Of a DNA stretch of 11,534 bases, positions 5,215 to 11,534 are shown piece after piece. The stretch lies in contig JAUVHQ010000043.1 of the NCBI GenBank assembly GCA_030593185.1, forward strand, positions 1 to 11,534, in the 5' to 3' direction. Both the position numbers and the translations under genes were made by a program. This DNA comes from Bacteroidota bacterium (lineage in GTDB: Bacteria > Bacteroidota > Bacteroidia > Bacteroidales > VadinHA17). Below the pieces are notes generated by a model. The model was given only the letters and a program-made list of their open reading frames with translations. It made no database searches and was not told the origin of the DNA. The first letter of the stretch is position 1; each line of letters opens with the position of its first letter.

Positions 5215-7470
5215 CTACCTGCTATTATTCAAATTGTGTATCACAAAATCCCTCTGGGCTTTAATAATATTTACTGTATTAAGCAACAGGCTTTTTGTTT
5301 CCGATACAGTATTGAAGAATAACAGACTGTTTTTTGTTCCTGCTTCTTCACGTTTGATCATTTTTACCTGTTTCTTGCGCAATTTGTCAAGTCGTTCAAG
5401 TATTATTTGTTGTTTGTTAATAATCTCCCCGATATCTTCGAATTTATCTTTCTTAAGGATATTCAGAATCAGGTTGTAAAAATTTGAAATTTCTTCATTC
5501 AGATCATTCAAATAATTCCTTTGAACAGTTCTCAGTGGAGGGTGATTATTATCAATGTGGTTGAAAACAGGTTCAGTCAGATAGGTAAGACAGTGAGCTG
5601 CTTCTCTGAGATAATCAAGTACCTGGACGTAAAACGGACCTGTATCTGATGATTTTTCATCAAGAAGTTTGATAGTGGAAAATACGTTGTCCTTTTGACT
5701 CTTAACCTTTTGATTAAGTTCCTTAATATCTTTTAAATTATTCTTAAGCAATTTCCTGTCCTCATTCAATAGCCCCGTTATACTTAGGTAATAGAGCTTT
5801 GAAACTGATATGAGGGTTGATGTTACGTTCTGTCTTGAGATTTCAAGCACATTCTCCCTGTCCAGTACCTTGATTTTTTCTCTCTCTGCTTTTTTCTTTT
5901 CTTCTTCTTTTTCTTTTTTATTGTGAAAAACATTGGTCCGGATAACAAGAAAAACAGCAAGAGCGATAATGGCAAGAATGCCTGCTAAATCTGTCCAGTG
6001 AATAATAATTGCTATACAGAATGCAACTGTAAATGCGCTAAGTGCAGTGAAAAACCAGCCGGATATTACTGTAATAACACCGGATATCCGGTAAACGGCA
6101 CTTTCCCTGCCCCAGGCACCATCAGCAAGCGAGGTCCCCATAGCTACCATAAATGTTACATAAGTTGTGGATAATGGTAACTTAAGTGATGTACCAAAAG
6201 CAATTAATATACTTGCTACCACCAGGTTAACGGATGCTCTGACCAGATCAAATGAGATAGATTCATCACGTTTACGTTTTTTATATAAAGTCCGGTCGAA
6301 CCTCTTTCTGACTGCAATTTGAATACGTACAGGTACAACCTTGCTGATAGATTTACCAAAAGATAATGTACTCCGGACAATTGTGCGTGCAAGAAGTGAT
6401 GATTCAAAACGTTCTGTACCTTCATCCTGCCGGCTGAGATCGAGGGTGGTTTTGGTTACCGACCTTGCTTTTCTGGATACCCATAAAGTAATTACCATAA
6501 TAATCCCCGCTATCAAAAGAAATGTTGTAGGAGTCTGTACAGCTTCTTTTAGTGCTTCCATTGAAAAAGCTGCGGGGTCAGCGCTACCACTTGCAATGAA
6601 AGCTTTAAAAGATTCAAAGCCGGCAAGTGGAACTCCAATAAAGTTGACCAGGTCATTCCCGGCAAACGCCATAGCTAACGCAAATGTTCCTACCAGTACA
6701 ATAAACTTTAAAACATTGATCTTAAATAGCCAGAATACCAGTTGAAGCAGTAGTGAGCACCCAATGAAGCTTAATACAATAATTAAGAAGGCATTGTCTT
6801 TTATACATATCAATTGTTCCGGAGAAATAAATGAAGAGCCTTTTGCTCCTTTAATAAGAATAAAAAATGTTATGGCTGCAATAGATAGTCCTCCCCATAT
6901 AGATCCAAAATATCTCAAATATTTTTCGTATTCAAAGGAGAAAATAATCCTTGCCAGATATTGAATAAGGGCACCGAAGGAAAATGCAATAATCACTGAT
7001 AATAAAATACCGAAAATTATTGCAAGTGCTTTTCCTGTATTGATATATGTATCAAGATCCCCTCCTTCAGGTGAGTTGGTTATTTTGATAATAGCCATTC
7101 CAACAGAGGCACCTAAGAGCTCAAAAACTATAGAAACGGTTGTTGAAGTGGGTAACCCAAAAGTATTGAACAGATCAAGAAGAATAATGTCTGTCAGCAT
7201 AACCGCAATAAAAATGATCATAATTTCTTTAAAGTAAAACTGATCAGGATGCATAATACCTTTCCGGGCAATTTCCATCATTCCGCTGGAGAAGGTTGTT
7301 CCGACAAGAATACCTAATGCTGCAACAATCATAATTACCCTGAAAGAAGCAACTTTTGAGCCAAAAGCCGAATTTAAAAAGTTTACAGCGTCATTACTGA
7401 CACCAACAACAAGATCAGAAATAGCCAGGGCAAAAAGTATAACAACAATAAAAATATAGAAGGATTCCAT
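5215..7470 (-). CDS. PiT-family inorganic phosphate transporter with PhoU-like C-terminal domain
   Basis: A 751-aa inner-membrane protein that should import inorganic phosphate by cation symport. Two inverted PiT halves are visible. The first has GVSNDAVN (residues 23-30) and GLPTSTTVS (105-113). The second has GNDLVNFIGVP (271-281) and LPLSTTYVTF (431-440). Numerous hydrophobic helices fill residues 1-512, with a basic cytoplasmic loop at about 333-407. From about 513 the chain turns hydrophilic, with a K/E-rich linker (NKKEKEEEKKKAEREK) and a helical domain (about 537-751) that resembles the PhoU/DUF47 fold, probably a cytosolic control module fused to the channel. Classic PiT proteins are about 400-500 aa, so the tail and the long central part explain the size; similar long forms occur in Bacteroidota. 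The start MESFYIF is followed at once by the first helix. It converges on the response regulator and is divergent from ggt. Confidence 0.92.
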   Translation of the reverse strand: MESFYIFIVVILFALAISDLVVGVSNDAVNFLNSAFGSKVASFRVIMIVAALGILVGTTFSSGMMEIARKGIMHPDQFYFKEIMIIFIAVMLTDIILLDLFNTFGLPTSTTVSIVFELLGASVGMAIIKITNSPEGGDLDTYINTGKALAIIFGILLSVIIAFSFGALIQYLARIIFSFEYEKYLRYFGSIWGGLSIAAITFFILIKGAKGSSFISPEQLICIKDNAFLIIVLSFIGCSLLLQLVFWLFKINVLKFIVLVGTFALAMAFAGNDLVNFIGVPLAGFESFKAFIASGSADPAAFSMEALKEAVQTPTTFLLIAGIIMVITLWVSRKARSVTKTTLDLSRQDEGTERFESSLLARTIVRSTLSFGKSISKVVPVRIQIAVRKRFDRTLYKKRKRDESISFDLVRASVNLVVASILIAFGTSLKLPLSTTYVTFMVAMGTSLADGAWGRESAVYRISGVITVISGWFFTALSAFTVAFCIAIIIHWTDLAGILAIIALAVFLVIRTNVFHNKKEKEEEKKKAEREKIKVLDRENVLEISRQNVTSTLISVSKLYYLSITGLLNEDRKLLKNNLKDIKELNQKVKSQKDNVFSTIKLLDEKSSDTGPFYVQVLDYLREAAHCLTYLTEPVFNHIDNNHPPLRTVQRNYLNDLNEEISNFYNLILNILKKDKFEDIGEIINKQQIILERLDKLRKKQVKMIKREEAGTKNSLLFFNTVSETKSLLLNTVNIIKAQRDFVIHNLNNSR

Positions 7471-7500
7471 GAGTGTTTTACTTTTAAGATAGTTTCAGAA

Positions 7501-7508
7501 CAAATGTA
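7501..7508 (-). promoter_or_regulatory. Candidate -7 box for the PiT gene
   Basis: On the minus strand TACATTTG matches the Bacteroidota -7 consensus TAnnTTTG exactly, 30 nt upstream of the ATG at 7470. No TTTG or TTG is found 17-23 nt further upstream, so only half of the promoter is supported. Confidence 0.4.
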
Positions 7509-7616
7509 ACTTTCATAATAATAGAATAGTAGCTGTGTATGTTAATTTTAGGTTAAGTTTTTACATAATAGTCTGAACATGAAGTAATGCTAAGTTTCCG
7601 GGAGCAAGAGGATTGT

Positions 7617-7644
7617 AATTAATCAGTCGACAGTCAACAGTCGG
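7617..7644. repeat. Heptamer array, cagtcgg type (degenerate)
   Basis: The units cagtcga (7624-7630), cagtcaa (7631-7637) and cagtcgg (7638-7644) follow gtaattaat, closely matching the gtaactaat that precedes the array at 3110. This is one arm of an inverted pair with 7811-7844. The preceding stretch 7509-7616 holds nothing else I can support. Confidence 0.8.
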
Positions 7645-7673
7645 CAAAAATGCAAAATGGTAACTGGGTTTAG

Positions 7674-7787
7674 AAATTTACTGTATATAAAAATACCTTT
7701 GTTCTTGCAATGGATATTTATCACGTTAGCAAGAAATTCCCCAAAGGTGAACAATACTCTTTGACCATTCAGATAAGAAAATCCTGA
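7674..7787 (+). pseudogene. Remnant of a four-helix-bundle (S23/bAvd-like) protein gene
   Basis: In one open frame after a TAG at 7671, the translation reads KFTVYKNTFVLA and then MDIYHVSKKFPKGEQYSL followed by TIQIRKS, ended by TGA at 7785-7787. This matches the N-terminal helix region of the four-helix-bundle family (proteins encoded by 23S rRNA intervening sequences, related to bAvd), whose pattern is VYxxxxxLAxxIYxxxKxFPxEExYxLTxQIRRS. The family continues with a segment like SVxANIAEG and runs to about 115-130 aa. Here the match stops right at IRKS, so only about the first third remains. The ATG at 7710 is internal to the homologous region. It is probably dead, with no promoter or downstream coding continuation seen. 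Confidence 0.72.
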
Positions 7788-7810
7788 AAATTATAAATAA
7801 CTCGGTCTTC

Positions 7811-7844
7811 AGATTGCCGACTGCCGACTGTGGATTGCCGACTT
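7811..7844. repeat. Heptamer array, inverted cagtcgg type
   Basis: The units ccgactg (7817-7823), ccgactg (7824-7830), tggattg (7831-7837) and ccgactt (7838-7844) are the reverse complement of the cagtcgg family. They lie 172 bp from the direct-orientation array ending at 7644, forming inverted ends around the gene remnant. Confidence 0.85.
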
Positions 7845-7944
7845 AAAAATGCAAAGTATAATGAGATTAGCCATTTTAGCATTCTAAACTTGTGACACTG
7901 AATAGTTATAGAGGTTTTTTTTATAGTGAACAATTGCTACAGAT

Positions 7945-7975
7945 TTTGGAAGTTGAGGGTGATAAATTAACTTTG
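7945..7975 (+). promoter_or_regulatory. Promoter of the gamma-glutamyltransferase gene
   Basis: TTTG (7945-7948), exactly 19 nt, then TAACTTTG (7968-7975) reproduces the Bacteroidota housekeeping promoter (-33 TTTG, -7 TAnnTTTG). It gives a leader of roughly 20-25 nt before the ATG at 8003. Confidence 0.7.
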
Positions 7976-8002
7976 GTTCAATTTTGAAAATTTTAAAGTT
8001 TT

Positions 8003-9694
8003 ATGCATAAATTATTATTAATTCCAATCATTATTCTGGTTACGGTTTCTTTTAGCTGTAACAAAAATGCTCAAATTGAACGGGGTGTAATGGCAGATCA
8101 TGTTATGGTAGTATCTGCTCATCCTGAAGCATCGGAGATTGGAAAACGGATTTTATTGAAAGGAGGTAATGCCGTTGATGCTGCTGTTTCTGTCCAATTT
8201 GTACTGGCTGTCTCATATCCTGCAGCCGGTAATATTGGTGGTGGTGGCTTCATGGTAGTGAGATTTGCAAATGGTACATCGGTTTCTATTGATTTCCGGG
8301 AAAAAGCGCCACTTACAGGACATCATGATATGTATCTGGATGAGAAAGGGGATGTTGTCCCGGGTTTGAGTACTTACAGCCACCTGGCCTCGGGTGTACC
8401 GGGAACTGTTGATGGAATGATAAAAATGCATGATAAATATGGAGTGCTCTCTTTTAAGGAAGTTATACAACCTGCAATTAACCTTGCTACCAAAGGATTT
8501 CCGATTACTGCAAACCAGGCAAAAAGCTTTAATGGTCTGAAGAAACAATTTCTTGAATTTAACAATCATCAACCGGCTTTTGTTAAAAATAAACCGTGGC
8601 AAGAAGGGGATACACTTGTTCAACCGGAACTTGCTCGTACTCTTGAATTAATCAGAGATAACGGCAGAAAAGGGTTCTATGGCGGTGAAACTGCCAATAG
8701 AATTGTTGAAGAGATGAAACGTGGAGGAGGTCTTATTACTCATAATGATCTCGAAATGTATAATTCAATATGGCGTAAACCGGTTATTAGTGATTTTATG
8801 AACTTTAATATTATTTCAATGGGGCCACCCTCAAGCGGAGGTATTGCATTGATACAACTGCTCGGATCTGTGGAAAATTATCCGTTATCCGAATGTGGTT
8901 GGGGTTCATCTGAATATATACATTTACTAACTGAAGCAGAAAGATGGGTTTATGCTGACAGAGCTAAATTTCTTGGCGATGCTGACTTTTATAACGTGCC
9001 GCTTTCGGGACTCATTGATAAAACTTATATCAAAAAACAAATGAGCCTTGTTTTACCAGGTAAAGCCAGGATATCATCAGAAGTAAACCATGGAATTCCT
9101 GCCGGATACGAGAGCGAAGAAACTACCCATTTTTCAGTTGTTGATGAAATGGGTAATGCAGTGGCTGCAACAACTACACTTAACCGGGGATATGGTTCAA
9201 AAATTGTTGTAAAAGGAGCCGGATTTCTATTAAACAATGAGATGGATGATTTTAGTTCCAAACCGGGTGTACCGAATTCTTATGGTCTCATTGGTGGTGA
9301 AGCAAATTCTATTCAACCCGGGAAACGAATGTTGAGTTCCATGACTCCCTCGATCATTGAAAAAGAGGGTGAATTATTTATGGTTGTTGGTTCACCCGGT
9401 GGTTCGACAATTATTACAAGTGTCTTTCAAACAATTCTGAATATAACAATATTTAATATGGGAATGCAGGAGGCTGTTTGTGCAAAAAGGTTTCATCATC
9501 AATGGTTTCCTGATCAAATTTATTATGAAAAAGAAGCCCTGGATAGTCTTGTTGCAGATAAACTGAAGAATATAGGTCATAATCTAAAACTTAGAGGTCC
9601 GATTGGCCGCGTTGATGCTATTCTTGTTCTTTCCGACGGAACACTTGAAGGAGGAGCAGATCCAAGAGGCGACGATACCGCTGTTGGTTATTAA
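8003..9694 (+). CDS. ggt: Gamma-glutamyltransferase (gamma-glutamyltranspeptidase)
   Basis: A 563-aa Ntn-hydrolase that removes or transfers the gamma-glutamyl group of glutathione and related peptides outside the cytoplasm. The precursor should cleave itself before T374 in EETTHFSVVD, giving large and small subunits. T374 matches the catalytic Thr391 of E. coli Ggt. Other family landmarks are FREKAP with the glutamate-binding Arg (R99), NNEMDDFSSKPGVP (411-424, lid-loop region), KRMLSSMTPS (441-450) and the oxyanion GSPGGSTI (463-470), so the active site looks complete. The length matches the family. The N-terminus MHKLLLIPIIILVTVSFSC is a signal peptide with a Cys at 19, so a lipoprotein is likely, though SFSC is a weak lipobox. 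It has its own promoter and no operon partner. Confidence 0.97.
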   Translation: MHKLLLIPIIILVTVSFSCNKNAQIERGVMADHVMVVSAHPEASEIGKRILLKGGNAVDAAVSVQFVLAVSYPAAGNIGGGGFMVVRFANGTSVSIDFREKAPLTGHHDMYLDEKGDVVPGLSTYSHLASGVPGTVDGMIKMHDKYGVLSFKEVIQPAINLATKGFPITANQAKSFNGLKKQFLEFNNHQPAFVKNKPWQEGDTLVQPELARTLELIRDNGRKGFYGGETANRIVEEMKRGGGLITHNDLEMYNSIWRKPVISDFMNFNIISMGPPSSGGIALIQLLGSVENYPLSECGWGSSEYIHLLTEAERWVYADRAKFLGDADFYNVPLSGLIDKTYIKKQMSLVLPGKARISSEVNHGIPAGYESEETTHFSVVDEMGNAVAATTTLNRGYGSKIVVKGAGFLLNNEMDDFSSKPGVPNSYGLIGGEANSIQPGKRMLSSMTPSIIEKEGELFMVVGSPGGSTIITSVFQTILNITIFNMGMQEAVCAKRFHHQWFPDQIYYEKEALDSLVADKLKNIGHNLKLRGPIGRVDAILVLSDGTLEGGADPRGDDTAVGY

Positions 9695-9696
9695 TA

Positions 9697-9733
9697 AAAT
9701 GAGGAAATGATGAGATGAGGCGAAGAAGTGAAG
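9697..9733. repeat. Degenerate purine-rich heptamer array after ggt
   Basis: Units such as atgagga (9699-9705), aatgatg (9706-9712), agatgag (9713-9719), gcgaaga (9720-9726) and agtgaag (9727-9733) follow the TAA stop almost directly. The period is looser than in the other arrays. Confidence 0.5.
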
Positions 9734-9761
9734 TTTCAACCGGATTTTAGAGGGTGAAAAA

Positions 9762-9884
9762 GGATTTTGCGAGGAGCATAGCGACGAAGCAATCTCCCAA
9801 AAACAACCAGAATGCCAAATAAATAAACTGTCATGAACTTTACGAAAAGCCGGGAAAGATTGCTTCACTTCGTTCGCAAAATCC
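9762..9884. repeat. Bipartite inverted repeat (REP-like element)
   Basis: Two exact inverted blocks are nested: ggattttgcga (9762-9772) with tcgcaaaatcc (9874-9884), and gaagcaatct (9786-9795) with agattgcttc (9857-9866). A ccc/ggg pair lies just inside. The left arm is 6 nt longer between the blocks. The arm word attgcttc-gtc-gct-cctcgcaa resembles a dispersed intergenic repeat that I recall from many bacterial genomes; it may also help terminate ggt transcription. Confidence 0.65.
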
Positions 9885-9923
9885 GTATACTTTTTATGCT
9901 TTAAGGGTATGCATAAGTTGTAA

Positions 9924-9951
9924 CCGAAATATGAAACATGAATTCTGAAAG
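9924..9951. repeat. Heptamer array, tgaaa type
   Basis: Units ccgaaat (9924-9930), atgaaac (9931-9937), atgaatt (9938-9944) and ctgaaag (9945-9951) place gaaa or gaat at a strict 7-nt spacing (9926, 9933, 9940, 9947). Confidence 0.65.
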
Positions 9952-10017
9952 CTAATAAATACGAAGAATGCAATTACCCAAACGGAGTACAAGTAAGTTG
10001 TTGAGTAAGGTATGTTG

Positions 10018-10065
10018 GTTTAGTGATTTAATAATTTAGACATTTACTCATTTAAGCATTTTAAA
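10018..10065. repeat. Octamer array, atttaNNN type
   Basis: Six consecutive 8-nt units share one register: gtttagtg, atttaata, atttagac, atttactc, atttaagc and attttaaa. attta or atttt begins at 10026, 10034, 10042, 10050 and 10058. The first unit resembles the ttagtgat octamers at 1421-1445. Confidence 0.75.
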
Positions 10066-10327
10066 CCTAAGGCACTTAATAATTACAATGATTTTAGTAT
10101 AACTTTTTTTTGTTAAATGAATAAAAACTTGAGATAAAAACAACATTTCCCATCAAATTTGCGTATATTATCATAAACTGTATTATAGAAAATTGCTGAA
10201 AATTTTTTTTATAATTTTATTTTAATACATTTATAATCAAATTTGAGTGGGACTCGTTTGAGTTGAGGGGCAGAAGGATGAATATTTTTAAGTTTTATGA
10301 AAAACGAACAATTATAACTTCCAAAAA
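10066..10327. other. AT-rich leader region without a recognisable gene
   Basis: Very AT-rich DNA before the last gene. The word atcaaatttg occurs at 10152-10161 and 10236-10245. Its core CAAATTTG is one base off the -7 consensus, and the second copy has TTTT 19 nt upstream, so either could be a weak promoter. I see no coding sequence, RNA gene or strong hairpin here. Confidence 0.4.
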
Positions 10328-11485
10328 ATGAAAAAATCTCTTATCCTGATCATTATAATCCTTATTGTGATCCTGTTTTTCCCGGTGTTAAATATTGTGA
10401 AGTGGGGAGTGCAACCAAAACGACCTCTTGATGTGCTTATTCTGGATAAAACAGTACCAACTTTTGACAGGTTTAATCACAAATCATTTCACTGGATTCT
10501 TACTCATAATAAGTATGTTAAAGGAAATAACAGGTTGTATTCTTATAGGAAAGACTATTTTGGTTTTGTTCCATTACGTCCTTTAAGGGAGAAAAAATGG
10601 GATACTCGAAGAATCCGGCTTGCTGAAATAATTGAACTAGCCGATTCATTAGATGCTCTTTACTATGCAGATACATATGGGGTGTATTTTAATGACTGGT
10701 ATCATGGAATCAATCGCAGTAACCGTTCCAGGCTGATTTATGGAGGATTAAACAATAGTGATTATCTTTTGCTGAAGGAAATGAAAGACAGGGATAAATT
10801 GATAATAGCTGAATATAATATCCTTTCTTATCCAACTGCTCCGCTTGAAAGAAACAAAACGGAAAATATTTTTGATATTCACTGGACTGGCTGGTCAGGA
10901 AAATATTATAAGGATCTTGATCCGGGAACAAATCCTGATATTCCTAAATGGATTATAAAACTTTACGAGAAACAATATCTTGAAACCTGGCCCTTTACAA
11001 ATTCAGGAATTATCCTGATTAAAAATGATATTAAAGTCGTAGTGCTTGAGAATGAAACACATCTTGATTTTGATGTACCATTTATTTATTCAGATAAAAC
11101 AGCGCAGGAAACTTACGATTTACCTTATAAGGTGAATTATCCATTTTGGTTCAATATTATCGAGTCAGGCGAAAATATTGTTCTTTCTGAGTTTAAAATT
11201 CATGCAAATTATGTTGGAGATTCACTATTGGAAGCTAACCTGATTCCTGAAGTCTTTCCTGCAGTAATTATGCAACCGGAAAAGAAACACTATTTTTATT
11301 TCTCAGGCGATTTTGCCAATAATGTTGTTAACTATTCCACTGCCTATTTCAATAATATCGAAATGGTTGATAAATATCTTTACAATAATGAATTCTCGGA
11401 TAAAAGGAAGTTTTATTGGAAATATTACAAGCCTCTGGTTACCAATATTCTTGATGATTATTACCTCGAATTGAAAGAAGAATAA
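10328..11485 (+). CDS. Uncharacterised membrane-anchored exported protein
   Basis: A 385-aa protein that I cannot assign to a named family. It begins MKKSLILIIIILIVILFFPV, a single N-terminal hydrophobic helix acting as an uncleaved anchor or signal peptide, so the bulk should lie outside the cytoplasm. The body begins PKRPLDVLILDKTVP (residues 30-44), then has YYADTYGVY (112-120), RLIYGGLNNSDY (135-146), KLIIAEYNILSYPT (157-170), an E179 in NKTENIF, HWTGWSGKYY (185-194) and YFSGDFANN (324-332). The alternation of short hydrophobic strands with GG-, D- and E-containing loops in residues 30-190 suggests an alpha/beta Rossmann- or amidotransferase-like half, followed by a beta-rich half. That is impression only. 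It stands alone, with repeats upstream and a strong terminator downstream. The ATG at 10328 is the natural start, since the hydrophobic segment follows at once. Confidence 0.85.
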   Translation: MKKSLILIIIILIVILFFPVLNIVKWGVQPKRPLDVLILDKTVPTFDRFNHKSFHWILTHNKYVKGNNRLYSYRKDYFGFVPLRPLREKKWDTRRIRLAEIIELADSLDALYYADTYGVYFNDWYHGINRSNRSRLIYGGLNNSDYLLLKEMKDRDKLIIAEYNILSYPTAPLERNKTENIFDIHWTGWSGKYYKDLDPGTNPDIPKWIIKLYEKQYLETWPFTNSGIILIKNDIKVVVLENETHLDFDVPFIYSDKTAQETYDLPYKVNYPFWFNIIESGENIVLSEFKIHANYVGDSLLEANLIPEVFPAVIMQPEKKHYFYFSGDFANNVVNYSTAYFNNIEMVDKYLYNNEFSDKRKFYWKYYKPLVTNILDDYYLELKEE

Positions 11486-11505
11486 AAATATTTATGATAC
11501 ATTGT

Positions 11506-11534
11506 AACCTATCCTTACCGGGATAGGTTTTTTT
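11506..11534 (+). terminator. Rho-independent terminator
   Basis: A perfect 9-bp stem pairs aacctatcc (11506-11514) with ggataggtt (11521-11529), with a 6-nt loop ttaccg, and runs directly into a T tract to the window end. It lies 20 nt after the stop codon of the last gene. Confidence 0.9.

Larger units (their letters stand above)
7646..7855. repeat. 11-bp direct repeats bracketing a 188-bp insert
   Basis: The word aaaaatgcaaa is present exactly at 7646-7656 and again at 7845-7855. Each copy lies directly beside a cagtcgg-family heptamer array, one on its left and one on its right. The 188 bp between the copies contain the four-helix-bundle gene remnant and the inverted heptamer array. This looks like a target-site duplication, although the A-rich word is simple. 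Confidence 0.55.

Noticed and set aside
6341..6745. A 134-codon plus-strand frame and similar frames opposite the transporter and ggt
   Set aside because: They are antisense shadows of strongly supported genes and have no family resemblance of their own.
9584..9973. A 129-codon open frame on the minus strand overlapping the ggt 3' end and the intergenic region
   Set aside because: It runs through the inverted repeat 9762-9884 and a heptamer array, giving EIASSLCSSQ-type peptides typical of translated repeats, and it overlaps the real ggt gene.
10152..10245. Repeated atcaaatttg words as tandem promoters of the last gene
   Set aside because: CAAATTTG is self-complementary AT-rich sequence, one base off the -7 box and without a good -33 box at either copy; kept only as a remark in the region entry.

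Overview
The window comes from a Bacteroidota chromosome, probably an environmental Bacteroidales or Marinilabiliales-type organism. It is AT-rich, and its genes lack Shine-Dalgarno sites. At least one promoter fits the Bacteroidota consensus exactly (TTTG, 19 nt, TAnnTTTG, upstream of ggt). The protein set also fits: a DUF4301-type protein, a PiT transporter with a PhoU-like tail, and short-type IorA/IorB.

Layout. (1) 1-1275, + strand: the 3' part of iorA, with an in-frame TAA at 22-24 inside recognisable IorA sequence, then iorB. Together these form the indolepyruvate:ferredoxin oxidoreductase pair. (2) 1507-3063, +: a DUF4301-like protein with nucleotidyltransferase-like motifs. (3) 3163-4182, -: an exported outer-membrane beta-barrel or porin-like protein, divergent from an OmpR/PhoB-family response regulator (4302-5015, +) that has no kinase beside it. 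(4) 5215-7470, -: a 751-residue PiT-type phosphate transporter with a PhoU-like cytoplasmic tail. The porin, regulator and transporter could form a phosphate-uptake neighbourhood, but only the transporter's substrate is supported by sequence. (5) 8003-9694, +: a gamma-glutamyltransferase with a lipoprotein-like signal. (6) 10328-11485, +: an uncharacterised membrane-anchored protein followed by a strong intrinsic terminator.

The most unusual content is between the genes. Nearly every intergenic region carries tandem short words with a strict 7-nt period, and sometimes an 8-nt period: cagtcgg, aaccagt, gagcaaa, gtttgag, aactttt, ttagtgat and others. The arrays start at or just after stop codons, and one runs without a break in 7-nt register for 105 nt into the iorB start codon. 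The same words recur in several gaps in both orientations. Layered on them are a nested palindromic element (1326-1480), a hairpin cluster (5104-5184), a bipartite inverted repeat (9762-9884), and a 34-codon remnant of a four-helix-bundle (S23/bAvd-like) gene. That remnant lies between oppositely oriented heptamer arrays and between 11-bp direct repeats (7646-7855). The architecture resembles the heptameric STRR repeats of cyanobacteria, but I know of no named Bacteroidota family for it.

No tRNA, rRNA, CRISPR array or intact insertion sequence was seen.
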